NCBI GenBank assembly: GCA_017512985.1
Contig: JAFWEJ010000007.1
Span: forward strand, 27,394 to 91,393
Direction of reading: 5' to 3'
Origin: Clostridia bacterium
Lineage (GTDB): Bacteria > Bacillota > Clostridia > Christensenellales > Aristaeellaceae
Length of the DNA: 64,000 nt
Shown one piece after another: positions 16,460-24,122 of the stretch (positions are counted from its first letter, which is position 1; each line of letters begins with the position of its first letter). Below the pieces are notes generated by a model. That model did no database searches and was not told where the DNA came from. It worked only from the letters and a program-made list of their open reading frames with translations. The position numbers and the translations under genes are program-made.

Positions 16460-17539
16460 TTAAAGTTCTGCCAAAGCAATCAACTTTGCAATATCATCTT
16501 GATCTCTAACGACATGCATTTTCCGATGGCAATTGGGACACAGAGCAACCATATTACTCAATTCATCAGGACCGTCCTCCGCCAACGGTACAATATGATG
16601 TGCTTCCAAATACGGCCTTCCTTGTTTGTCCTTAAAACCGAGTGTTGCTCCGCATAACTGGCAAACACCGTTTGCTCTTGCTTTTGCGGCTAATTGCAGT
16701 AATGGATTTCTTCTTCGCTGTTGAGACGTTGAAGTATATGTATCTGCCGGACCGGATCGGCTATTTCTTGCTCTGATTAACAACTCTTCTACTGAAAGTT
16801 TAGCAGCTTCTTGTTCCTCAATTTCTTCCATCTTTACTGTTTCTGCAGCAAGAATCTGTGGATATGTCTCTTCCAATGCCGCCGTCAACTCCGGTCTGAG
16901 TTTCCACTCGAACAACCCGTTTGAAAGACTTCTGCCAAGGAAAACAATCGGATACAGCTTTTCACTGTCGGGTTTTCCTTCCCTCGGAATTGAAGGAATT
17001 GAGAAAATCTCAGATACTTTCCGACCCAAAGATGTACAAGACGTGATAAATGAAGACGGATGCTTCCCTTCCAACTCTGCTAACCGCTTAAGATTGGAAG
17101 CATGATTCGGAGAAGCATAAAACTTCGCCAAATATTCGATATCTTTTTCAGTAATAGTTCCCCGCCTTATCAGGTCCAACCACTGATTTTTCTGTATATT
17201 GACCAATCCATATGAGTAATCATGGAATTCCGGTTCCTCAACGACATACTCCGGAGTATCTTCCTTAACCATCCACAGCATCCATAAGAAAGATTGTGCA
17301 TCCAGCAATGTTGCATTTAATTCCGAGGGCAGTAAATCTTTTATTTCCTTAACAATATTGAGATACTCCTGATACCCCGCCCATGTGCATTTTTGCACAC
17401 AGGCAGCATGGTGCCCCAACTTGTTCAGTTTTTCACCCGTCCCTTGCTTACGTGCAACAGCGTATTCATCTTTATTCTTCAGAAAGAAATACAAGGATGC
17501 AACTGAAATAGGATCGTTCATGCTCTTTTTCGATAACAA
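16460..17539 (-). CDS. HNH nuclease-domain protein, probably 5'-truncated
   Basis: 359 residues counted from a TTG. The C-terminal ~60 residues are an HNH endonuclease domain with zinc-type cysteines: CQLCG, then LEAHHIVPLAEDG, LSNMVALCPNCHRKMH. The N-terminal ~230 residues have no family I recognise. The reading frame continues upstream for 35 more protein-like codons (to 17644, including FERFAGLL) without a usable start codon, and then stops at the junction with the acetyltransferase gene. This suggests loss of the 5' end. AT content is higher than in neighbouring genes, consistent with foreign origin. Possible roles include restriction of modified DNA (McrA-like) or homing; neither is shown. 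Confidence 0.65.
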   Translation of the reverse strand: MLSKKSMNDPISVASLYFFLKNKDEYAVARKQGTGEKLNKLGHHAACVQKCTWAGYQEYLNIVKEIKDLLPSELNATLLDAQSFLWMLWMVKEDTPEYVVEEPEFHDYSYGLVNIQKNQWLDLIRRGTITEKDIEYLAKFYASPNHASNLKRLAELEGKHPSSFITSCTSLGRKVSEIFSIPSIPREGKPDSEKLYPIVFLGRSLSNGLFEWKLRPELTAALEETYPQILAAETVKMEEIEEQEAAKLSVEELLIRARNSRSGPADTYTSTSQQRRRNPLLQLAAKARANGVCQLCGATLGFKDKQGRPYLEAHHIVPLAEDGPDELSNMVALCPNCHRKMHVVRDQDDIAKLIALAEL

Positions 17540-17658
17540 TCCGGCAAAGCGCTCAAAAGCTGCTTCATCGTCATCTCCCAGATATATAGCTTTCAGCGTT
17601 TCGGCTGCTTCATGACTGTTCTCATAGAAGATATGTCGTTCATATCATTTCGGATTGT

Positions 17659-18285
17659 GTGACCAGCTATGACTTAAAAAAGATTCCGGAAATGCTTGCC
17701 TACTACACGGACAAGGGCTGTGAAGTCAAGAACCTTGCCATCTATATGGGAATGAATTATCAATACAAGAGATTGGACAGCAACAATTTCACACGTAATT
17801 CATTGGATGATTTTGTCCGCCACCAGACTGTTACAGAATGCTGGCGAAAGATAAACGACGATTGGAGGCTTGTGCCGAATGTCTTTGAAGAAAACTGGTC
17901 GCCGGAACAGTGCCGGGAAATAGCAGAAGACGTGGTGCAGCATATAAGCCTTGACCAGACCGGCTTCGGCGCGTTCGACGGCGGGCGGATCATTGGTTTT
18001 GCAATCGTCTCCCACCGTATATTTGGAACTGCGTCAAGATATGTGCAATTGGTTTGTTTTCAGATATCAGAGGAATACAGGCGTCAGGGCATCGGCAGGA
18101 AGCTCTTTTCCCTGGCCTGCGAAGAGGCCCGGCGGCTGGGCGCGGAGAAACTGTACATTTCGGCTCATTCCTCAAAAGAGTCACAGGCGGCATACCGGGC
18201 ACTTGGCTGTACGCCTGCGGAGGAGGTCAATGACGGACTGGCAGCAGCGGAACCCTTTGATGTCCAAATGGAATACAGGTTATAA
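17659..18285 (+). CDS. GNAT-family N-acetyltransferase
   Basis: 208 residues from a GTG. The GNAT core is clear: the acetyl-CoA-binding region EEYRRQGIGRKLFSLACEEA (~134-153) fits the Q/RxxGxG/A motif, followed by AEKLYISAHSSKESQAAYRALG. The family-like start is MNYQYKRLDSNNFTRNSL, at 17752 (or two codons earlier at 17746). The preceding ~30 residues (SYDLKKIPEMLAYYTDKGCE...) do not belong to the GNAT fold and no ribosome binding site precedes the GTG, so the gene may be joined to a remnant of another gene. Substrate unknown. Confidence 0.75.
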   Translation: MTSYDLKKIPEMLAYYTDKGCEVKNLAIYMGMNYQYKRLDSNNFTRNSLDDFVRHQTVTECWRKINDDWRLVPNVFEENWSPEQCREIAEDVVQHISLDQTGFGAFDGGRIIGFAIVSHRIFGTASRYVQLVCFQISEEYRRQGIGRKLFSLACEEARRLGAEKLYISAHSSKESQAAYRALGCTPAEEVNDGLAAAEPFDVQMEYRL

Positions 18286-18303
18286 AAGATCAGGAGAAGC
18301 AGG

Positions 18304-18360
18304 ATGTATCTTGTCAAAGCAGAGGCAAATCAGATAGAAAAAATCACAACCGTAGGTGAA
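18304..18360 (+). pseudogene. Possible fragment of a second acetyltransferase gene
   Basis: An ATG after AGGAGAAGCAGG begins MYLVKAEANQIEKI, which resembles the first residues of GNAT proteins. The similarity stops after ~18 codons, and the frame then runs antisense through the 3' end of the LysR gene to a stop at 18481. A decayed fragment is the simplest reading; the evidence is thin. Confidence 0.35.
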
Positions 18361-18396
18361 ACTAATGTTTGTCAGAATAACTTTCAATTTAACTTT

Positions 18397-19281
18397 TCAA
18401 GCGTTTCCGGTGAAAGAAGATTTCACCTGTTTCAAAAACCGTTCTGCAACCGGTGTAAAGCTTTGATACTTATTCCAGATTAAATACATTTTCATTTCAA
18501 GGTGCGGTGACAGCGGGCGAAAAATCAGTCCGCTTTCTTTGGATATATCAATCAGGTTGTTCAGCGTCAGAAGAATACCAAGCCCTTCTTTTGCAAACAT
18601 TGAACCGTTATAGGAAAGCCTGAAGGATCCTTCCAGATGCAACTGGCTGAACCTCTCCTTTGCCCACGGGCGGATATCGTTTTCCCAACTCTGTTGTGAG
18701 CAAAACAGCGGATGACCGATCAGGTCATTGACTGTGATGTATTTCTTTTTAGCCAGATCCGAGTCGCCCGGAAAAACCGCGCCGAAATAATCCGCTTCCG
18801 GAAACAGGATATAGTTGTATTTCCGTTCATCCGGTACCTCGCAGATTACGGCAAAATCAAGCAGTCCCTTGTCCAGTTTTTCCGTCACCTGCTCTGTGTC
18901 ACCACTTGTTATGTGATACTGGAGCGCTGGGCATTTCTTTTTAAACTCATGGATTTCCCTGGCCAGGTACCGGATCTGATAGGATTCTGCCAGACCGAAG
19001 TAGAGATTCCCCCCGGTGATATCATCCAATGAGAAGAACTCCTGCTCAATCTTGTCCGCCATGGACACAAGGTCTTCCGCCCGGTTTCGAAGCAGAATGC
19101 CTTCATCTGTCAATGCTATGCTGAAGCTGTGCCGGGTAAAAAGCTTCTTTCCCAGTTCATCCTCCAGGCTTTTCAACTGCTTGGAAAGCGTGGGCTGCGT
19201 CACATGCAGGATCTCCGCTGCCCGGGTCATGTTCTCTTCTCTCGCGACAGCCAGAAAATAACGTAATGTCCGGATCTCCAC
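18397..19281 (-). CDS. LysR-family transcriptional regulator
   Basis: 294 residues. The N-terminal winged helix-turn-helix (~1-60) includes LRYFLAVAREENMTRAAEIL and VTQPTLSKQLKSLEDELG, followed by the periplasmic-binding-like effector domain. The start is taken as GTG at 19281: an AAGGAG site lies seven bases upstream, and the protein then begins MEIRTLRYF as in its close relatives. The ATG two codons earlier (19287) sits one base from that site and is unlikely. It is divergent from the operon 19405-22513 and separated from it by a palindromic region. LysR proteins usually repress themselves and activate the divergent genes in response to a small ligand, here unknown. Confidence 0.92.
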   Translation of the reverse strand: MEIRTLRYFLAVAREENMTRAAEILHVTQPTLSKQLKSLEDELGKKLFTRHSFSIALTDEGILLRNRAEDLVSMADKIEQEFFSLDDITGGNLYFGLAESYQIRYLAREIHEFKKKCPALQYHITSGDTEQVTEKLDKGLLDFAVICEVPDERKYNYILFPEADYFGAVFPGDSDLAKKKYITVNDLIGHPLFCSQQSWENDIRPWAKERFSQLHLEGSFRLSYNGSMFAKEGLGILLTLNNLIDISKESGLIFRPLSPHLEMKMYLIWNKYQSFTPVAERFLKQVKSSFTGNA

Positions 19282-19299
19282 AGGCATGCTCCTTTCGAT

Positions 19300-19369
19300 G
19301 ATATTCCAAATATGAATATCATGATATTCATTATAACCATTAGCGAGCTGTTCGTAAAGACGTTATAAT
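19300..19369. promoter_or_regulatory. LysR operator palindrome and redox-operon promoter
   Basis: A 20-bp perfect palindrome, ATGAATATCATGATATTCAT, lies at 19312-19331. A third half-site GATATTC at 19300-19306 forms another inverted repeat with GAATATC (19314-19320). A -10 box TATAAT at 19364-19369 faces the operon, but the -35 region (19341-19346, TAGCGA) is poor, as expected for an activator-dependent promoter. Confidence 0.7.
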
Positions 19370-19404
19370 GAGCCCGTCAGGATGAAACAAGGAAGGTGAA
19401 ACCG

Positions 19405-19629
19405 GTGGAAACGGAACTGGAGAAGATCCTCAGCAATCTTTCGGATGCCGGATGCGGGAACGACGAACTGGAGCACGCAAAGCAACTTTACGAAGCCGGT
19501 GATACCGAAGCTCTGATCCGGTACTTCCGGAAATGCCGGTGCAAGAGGATGGACGAACTCCACGAGAGCCAGCGCAAAGTAGACTGTCTTGACTTCCTGA
19601 TTCGCCGGACAGCAAAAGCAATGCAATAA
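19405..19629 (+). CDS. Small conserved protein with Cys-rich helix
   Basis: 74 residues, first gene of the LysR-linked operon. I start it at GTG 19405, seven bases after AAGGAAGG; the GTG at 19396 overlaps that site. The sequence is helical and charged, with a central RYFRKCRCKRMDELHESQRK and a C-terminal KVDCLDFLIRRT. Its layout (short acidic N-terminus, CRC pair, HESQ-K-V-D) resembles small Clostridial proteins that sit beside LysR or MerR regulators, but I know no function. The paired cysteines could bind metal or sense redox state (inference). Confidence 0.65.
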   Translation: METELEKILSNLSDAGCGNDELEHAKQLYEAGDTEALIRYFRKCRCKRMDELHESQRKVDCLDFLIRRTAKAMQ

Positions 19630-19654
19630 AACACCTATGAAGGAGAGATGGACC

Positions 19655-20656
19655 ATGATCAGAAAAGAAGAGCTGAACCTCACAAAAGAATGGGACAAGA
19701 CCTTCCCCAGAAGCGAAAAAGTTGAACACAGCAAAGTGACTTTTGTGAATCGTTATGGCATTACACTGGCAGCAGACCTGTATGCCCCGAGGACTGCGGA
19801 AGGCAAACTCCCGGCGATTGCTGTGAGCGGTCCTTTCGGTGCCGTCAAAGAACAGTGCTCCGGCCTGTATGCCCAGACTCTGGCTGAGCGCGGATTCCTC
19901 ACCATTGCGTTCGATCCTTCCTTCACCGGAGAAAGCGGCGGTTCCCCCCGTTATATGGCATCTCCCGACATCAATACCGAAGATTTCATGGCGGCGGTGG
20001 ACTTCCTTTCCCTGAATGAAAAAGTGGATCCGGACCGCATCGGTATCCTGGGAATCTGCGGTTGGGGCGGTATGGCCATCAATGCTGCTGCATTGGATAC
20101 CCGTATTAAGGCAACTGTAGCTTCCACCATGTATGATATGACCCGCGTGAACGCGAAAGGCTACTTTGACTCCGCCGATAACGAGGAAGCCCGCTACCAG
20201 GCAAAAGCTGCAATGTGTGCCCAGCGGCTGGAAGACCTGAAGAACGGAGAGTATAAGCTCGGCGGCGGTGTAGTCGATCCCCTGCCGGAAGACGCGCCTT
20301 TCTTTGTAAAAGATTACTACGATTACTACAAAACAGAACGTGGCTACCATCCCCGTTCCCTGAATTCCAACGGCGGCTGGAACGTCATCGGCTGCGAATC
20401 CTTTGTTAATCAGCCGATCCTTCAATACAGCAATGAGATCCGCAGCGCAGTCCTTCTGATCCATGGCGAGAAGGCGCATTCCTGCTATTTCAGCCGTGAT
20501 GCCTATGCCAACATGATCGAAAACAGCAAATACACAGACAACAAAGAACTGATGATCATTCCTGACGCGGTACACACCGATCTCTACGACGGCGGTGACA
20601 GGAACGTCATTCCATTCGACAAAATACAGAGCTTCTTTGAGCAGCATCTGAAATAA
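19655..20656 (+). CDS. Alpha/beta hydrolase with Cys at the nucleophile elbow
   Basis: A 333-residue alpha/beta hydrolase. The oxyanion/first strand region PAIAVSGPFGAVKEQ is near residue 60. The nucleophile elbow is GILGICGWGGMAIN (~130-143), with Cys where serine hydrolases have Ser, as in dienelactone hydrolase-type enzymes. The acid lies in the LLIHGEKAHSCYF region and the catalytic His in PDAVHTDLYDGG. The ATG at 19655 follows AAGGAGAG; the upstream ATG at 19637 contains that site and is rejected. It sits 25 bases after the small-protein gene and 14 bases before the flavoprotein gene. The substrate is unknown. Confidence 0.85.
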   Translation: MIRKEELNLTKEWDKTFPRSEKVEHSKVTFVNRYGITLAADLYAPRTAEGKLPAIAVSGPFGAVKEQCSGLYAQTLAERGFLTIAFDPSFTGESGGSPRYMASPDINTEDFMAAVDFLSLNEKVDPDRIGILGICGWGGMAINAAALDTRIKATVASTMYDMTRVNAKGYFDSADNEEARYQAKAAMCAQRLEDLKNGEYKLGGGVVDPLPEDAPFFVKDYYDYYKTERGYHPRSLNSNGGWNVIGCESFVNQPILQYSNEIRSAVLLIHGEKAHSCYFSRDAYANMIENSKYTDNKELMIIPDAVHTDLYDGGDRNVIPFDKIQSFFEQHLK

Positions 20657-20670
20657 AAGGAGCGTTCGTT

Positions 20671-21213
20671 ATGAGCAATGTACTTGTTATTTCCACCAGC
20701 CTCAGGGCAAAGAGCAATTCTGATATCCTGACAGAGCAGCTGATCAACGGTGCCCGGGATGCAGGGCATGAAGTGGAGCATATCAGCCTGAAGGGCAAGG
20801 AACTCGGATTCTGCATCGGCTGTCTTGCCTGCCAGAAAACACAAAAGTGTGTGTTGAAGGACGATGCTGTCTGGATCGCTGAAAAGGTCAAAAGCGCAGA
20901 TACCCTTGTGTTTGTCACACCGATCTACTACTACGAGATGAGCGGCCAGATGAAGACGCTGCTGGATCGTATGAATCCACTGTATCCTTCGGATTACAGT
21001 TTCCGTAAGGTTTACATGCTTTCTACGGCTACGGAGGATGAAGAGACTACCCCGGAAAAAGCGTTAAATGGCTTGCAAGGCTGGGTGGATTGCTTTGAAA
21101 AGGCAGAACTTGCGGGAGCACTGTTCTGCGGCGGAATTTCCGATCCCGGCGAAGCCTCCGGAAAGAAGGATGAGCAGATTGAAGCATATGAATTCGGAAA
21201 ATCATTGGAATAA
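20671..21213 (+). CDS. Flavodoxin-fold NAD(P)H-dependent FMN reductase
   Basis: A 180-residue flavoprotein of the NADPH-dependent FMN reductase/iron-sulfur flavoprotein group. It has an N-terminal phosphate-binding loop STSLRAKSNSDIL (~8-20). A cysteine cluster CIGCLACQKTQKCVLKDD (~48-65) is typical of this subgroup, which often accompanies aldo-keto reductases. The flavin-contact loop TPIYYYEMSGQMKTLLDR is at ~83-100. An AAGGAGCG site precedes the ATG at 20671. Its last 26 bases overlap the next gene in another frame. It probably reduces flavin or quinone-like electrophiles for the operon's redox role (inference). Confidence 0.88.
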   Translation: MSNVLVISTSLRAKSNSDILTEQLINGARDAGHEVEHISLKGKELGFCIGCLACQKTQKCVLKDDAVWIAEKVKSADTLVFVTPIYYYEMSGQMKTLLDRMNPLYPSDYSFRKVYMLSTATEDEETTPEKALNGLQGWVDCFEKAELAGALFCGGISDPGEASGKKDEQIEAYEFGKSLE

Positions 21214-22513
21214 CAGAGTCCGTACATTTGCCCTTGCCCTGGCTTTGCTGCTGCTTCTCTCAGGCTTCGGCAGCGCCCTGGCAACGGAAACGACTGTACC
21301 GGAAGGGACGGACAGAATGTTTTATGCGCATGTAAATGGAAGCGTCCTGCCAATTCTCGCGAATGATAATTCCTCCGCGGACGCCTTCCTTGAATTACTT
21401 AAAACCGGCGATATAACGATTGAAATGCACGATTATGGAAGCTTCGAAAAAGTCGGTCCTCTCGGGACTGTGCTTCCCCGTAATGACGAGCAGATCACAA
21501 CGGAGCCGGGAGACGTAATCCTGTACCAGGGGAATCAGGTCACAATCTACTATGATGTGAACAGCTGGAGCTTTACCCGGCTCGGCAAGGTTCAAGGCCT
21601 GTCCCGGACAGAGCTGAAAGAGATTCTTGGTGACGGGAATGCAGTCATTACCTTTTCACTGAGCAAGGAACAGAACATGGTTGGCAGATTCGATTTTGAA
21701 AAGCGGACAGTCATTCTGAACAGCGGCTATCAGATGCCAATCATCGGTCTTGGAACCTGGACGCTTGATGACGCCGAGGCGGAGAACAGCGTATATCATG
21801 CGCTGAAATGCGGCGTACGGCTGATTGATACAGCCAGATACTACGGAAATGAAGTCGGCGTCGGACGCGGACTTCAAAGGGCGATCGACGAAGGAATCGT
21901 AACCCGGGATGAAGTCTTTATTACCAGCAAAATTTATGGCGGTAATTATGAACAGGCGGGCGGCATCATTGACGATGCGCTGTCAGACCTGGACGTTGAT
22001 TACATTGATCTCCTGCTGATCCATCAGCCGGGAGCGGACGATGAAGGCGTTTACAAAGCGATGGAAGGCGCCGTAAGGGACGGCAGGCTTCGTTCCATTG
22101 GTATTTCAAACTATTACACGCCGGAAGCAGTGGACGAAGTATTATCTTTTGCAACGATTGTTCCTGCCGTCATTCAGGATGAAAACCATTTGTATTACCA
22201 GAATACTGAACTGCAGGAGTACGTGAAACCATACGGCATCATTATTGAAAGCTGGTATCCCTTTGGCGGCCGCGGACATACAGGGGAGCATTTCGGAAAT
22301 GAAACCATTATCCGAATTGCGGAAGCCCACGGTAAAACACCGGCCCAGGTGATTCTCCGCTGGCAGCTTCAGGCCGGGTTTATCGCGATTCCCGGTTCTT
22401 CCAATCCGGATCATATTGCAGAAAACTATGACATCTTTGATTTTGAACTGACAGATTCAGATATGGAGGAGATAAGGCAGCTCGACCGGCATGAACGGTA
22501 CGAAAACTGGTAA
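21188..22513 (+). CDS. Exported fusion: cyclophilin-like domain plus aldo/keto reductase
   Basis: A 441-residue two-domain protein. Residues 1-32 form a signal peptide (basic NNRVR, then LALALLLLLSGFGSALA) with no lipobox Cys. Residues ~42-155 match the cyclophilin-like fold family (FYAHVNGSVLPILANDNSSA, GSFEKVGPLG, EPGDVILYQGNQ). Residues ~165-441 are an aldo/keto reductase with tetrad residues Asp and Tyr in LIDTARYYGNE, Lys in TSKIYGG and His in LLIHQPG, and the C-terminal IPGSSNPDHI cofactor segment. Export of an NADP-dependent reductase is unusual. The start is uncertain: 21188 gives a clean signal peptide, 21170 would add six residues. It is the last gene of the operon, overlapping the flavoprotein gene by 26 bases. 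Confidence 0.85.
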   Translation: MNSENHWNNRVRTFALALALLLLLSGFGSALATETTVPEGTDRMFYAHVNGSVLPILANDNSSADAFLELLKTGDITIEMHDYGSFEKVGPLGTVLPRNDEQITTEPGDVILYQGNQVTIYYDVNSWSFTRLGKVQGLSRTELKEILGDGNAVITFSLSKEQNMVGRFDFEKRTVILNSGYQMPIIGLGTWTLDDAEAENSVYHALKCGVRLIDTARYYGNEVGVGRGLQRAIDEGIVTRDEVFITSKIYGGNYEQAGGIIDDALSDLDVDYIDLLLIHQPGADDEGVYKAMEGAVRDGRLRSIGISNYYTPEAVDEVLSFATIVPAVIQDENHLYYQNTELQEYVKPYGIIIESWYPFGGRGHTGEHFGNETIIRIAEAHGKTPAQVILRWQLQAGFIAIPGSSNPDHIAENYDIFDFELTDSDMEEIRQLDRHERYENW

Positions 22514-22594
22514 TTCTATTTCCCGATGATTCAGAAAACCGGAAGCTTCCTGTATAAATAGGATGGAAAATAAAGAATTATCCGTCCCAACGCC

Positions 22595-22626
22595 CCTGCT
22601 GGTCCAGCCGGATCGGCAGGCTTTTT
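22595..22626 (+). terminator. Terminator of the LysR-linked redox operon
   Basis: An 11-bp stem CCTGCTGGTCC / GGATCGGCAGG with two G-U pairs, loop AGCC, then CTTTTT. Beyond it, 22627-22753 shows no gene I can support. Confidence 0.75.
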
Positions 22627-22753
22627 GCTGTGCAGGTCCTGCTGACAGGAATGATAAGCCAACCTTCGGTGCAACGTAAACTTTCGAAGCCAGATATCCG
22701 GAATGAAAGCGTCCGTTGTATACTTCAGATTCTTTGGTACAGTTTTGATATCA

Positions 22754-23371
22754 TCATTGTTGAGGCGGGACGGTTGTATCCTTCTCCCTGCCGCATGCTG
22801 AACAGGTTATCCTGGATCTCGGGTTGACCGCTCCGCAATACCCGCATTGCCACGTTTCCGTGGTGCCCGCGACGCTGTCCAGTCCTTTTTTGTTCAGATA
22901 TTGGGCGCTGCCGTAACCAAGGATGATGATAAAGATCGGGTTAAGGAAAATCAGGCCGGCGGCAAACCCGCCGCTTTTCCCGAAAACCCTGGCCAGCCTG
23001 CAGCTGAAAATGATCTGGAAAATGAAGCAGATAATCAGCACAATGATATAGGCCGCCAGGGCTGCGGTCCATGCAGAAGTATCGTAGGAACGGTATGTAT
23101 AGATGTTCCTGTCCGTGCTCAGAGTGGCTATAAAGCTGATAAAGGAAGCAATGCCCGATAGCACCATCGTCGCGATATACAGCCCGCCGCAGCCGGCAAT
23201 GTCCCATGCCAGCCATCCGCCGTATACAGGGATAAAGAATTTGCCCGGATGGATACCGGCTTTTTTGAAAATTTTGCACCAGCCGATGATGGCAAACACA
23301 AGCAGCGCAATGAGCGGCCCGATTCCGAGGATAAGCAGGACCGCAACCATTGCTCCGGAAGAATCTCTCAT
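22754..23371 (-). CDS. Small membrane protein with C-terminal zinc ribbon
   Basis: A 205-residue membrane protein resembling the DUF5684 group. It has an N-terminal helix, a WCKIFKKAGIHPGKFFIPVYGGW segment typical of that family, two to three further helices, and a C-terminal zinc ribbon (CGYCGAVNPRSRITCSACG). The function of this family is unknown. A GGGGTGA site precedes the ATG at 23371. The next gene upstream (23437-24051) is co-directional with a 65-base gap, so they may be cotranscribed. Confidence 0.7.
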   Translation of the reverse strand: MRDSSGAMVAVLLILGIGPLIALLVFAIIGWCKIFKKAGIHPGKFFIPVYGGWLAWDIAGCGGLYIATMVLSGIASFISFIATLSTDRNIYTYRSYDTSAWTAALAAYIIVLIICFIFQIIFSCRLARVFGKSGGFAAGLIFLNPIFIIILGYGSAQYLNKKGLDSVAGTTETWQCGYCGAVNPRSRITCSACGREKDTTVPPQQ

Positions 23372-23436
23372 GAAATCACCCCGTATTCTTTTTTTGTCCG
23401 GGCTGTTCGCTGAAACCGCTTTGCCTGCAGTCTGTT

Positions 23437-24051
23437 TTATTCCGCCTGAATGTTTCCTGTCTGATCCGCGTCTTTGTCTGTCCTTTCAGGCAGTTCCGCT
23501 TTCAGCCACAGACCGGCAAAAAGAGCGGCGGCTGTTTCAATAATCAGGGAAAGATAACCGAGCCAATTCTCCGCATTGAACATGGTCCCGGTATTGATAA
23601 TGATATGCTGCCCGGAAAAGACCATAAACTGCTTGGTAACGTACATCCATCTCAGAGCAATAAACAATACGGGAACATACCAGATATACCCGGACAGCTT
23701 GATGCCCTTTACGGAAAGCAGAATGATTATGATCAGCGCCGTATATGCGAGGGCATGGAACCAGTAAACCCTTGGAAAGCCGTGGCTGGCAAGCACATAT
23801 ATTTTCACGCAGAGGCAGGCGCACGCGGCGGCTGAAGCGACTTTCCTGTTCCGCGTGAACGAAGCAGCCGCCAGCCCGCCGTAACCGGCAATTTCCAGGA
23901 TTGTTATCATTATGGCCAGCGCGCCGTAAATCTTTGTTATAAATATATACTGCCACTCGTCAATCACTTTATATCCGGTATACAGTGCAAAGCATATTCC
24001 TGCGATCAGGGCATATTTCCACGCCCTGCCTGTTTTACCTGTTGCGCTCAT
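23437..24051 (-). CDS. Polytopic membrane protein of unknown function
   Basis: 204 residues with about six hydrophobic helices (for example YALIAGICFALYTGYKV, ALAYTALIIIILLSVKG, IWYVPVLFIALRWMYV) and a charged, acidic cytoplasmic-type C-terminus. I recognise no family. It is co-directional with the zinc-ribbon membrane protein downstream and the sortase upstream (72-base gap). Confidence 0.6.
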   Translation of the reverse strand: MSATGKTGRAWKYALIAGICFALYTGYKVIDEWQYIFITKIYGALAIMITILEIAGYGGLAAASFTRNRKVASAAACACLCVKIYVLASHGFPRVYWFHALAYTALIIIILLSVKGIKLSGYIWYVPVLFIALRWMYVTKQFMVFSGQHIIINTGTMFNAENWLGYLSLIIETAAALFAGLWLKAELPERTDKDADQTGNIQAE

Positions 24052-24122
24052 CTTCCCATACCTCCCCGGTTATCGTGCAGGTTTCAGCCATGACGCAGGG
24101 CATGCCCGCATACCGTCAGCGT

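Noticed and set aside
10305-16500. Integration of a genomic island at tRNA-Ser (GCU)
   Set aside because: The truncated integrase lies 5 kb away and I could not find a second copy of the tRNA 3' end near it, so no attachment-site pair can be claimed.
21188-21290. Lipoprotein signal peptide on the cyclophilin-like/AKR fusion
   Set aside because: The cleavage region SGFGSALA has no Cys, so lipid attachment is not supported; a type I signal peptide is the better reading.
22630-22827. A 65-codon plus-strand frame after the redox operon terminator
   Set aside because: It overlaps the end of the zinc-ribbon membrane protein gene on the other strand, with no ribosome binding site or recognisable feature.
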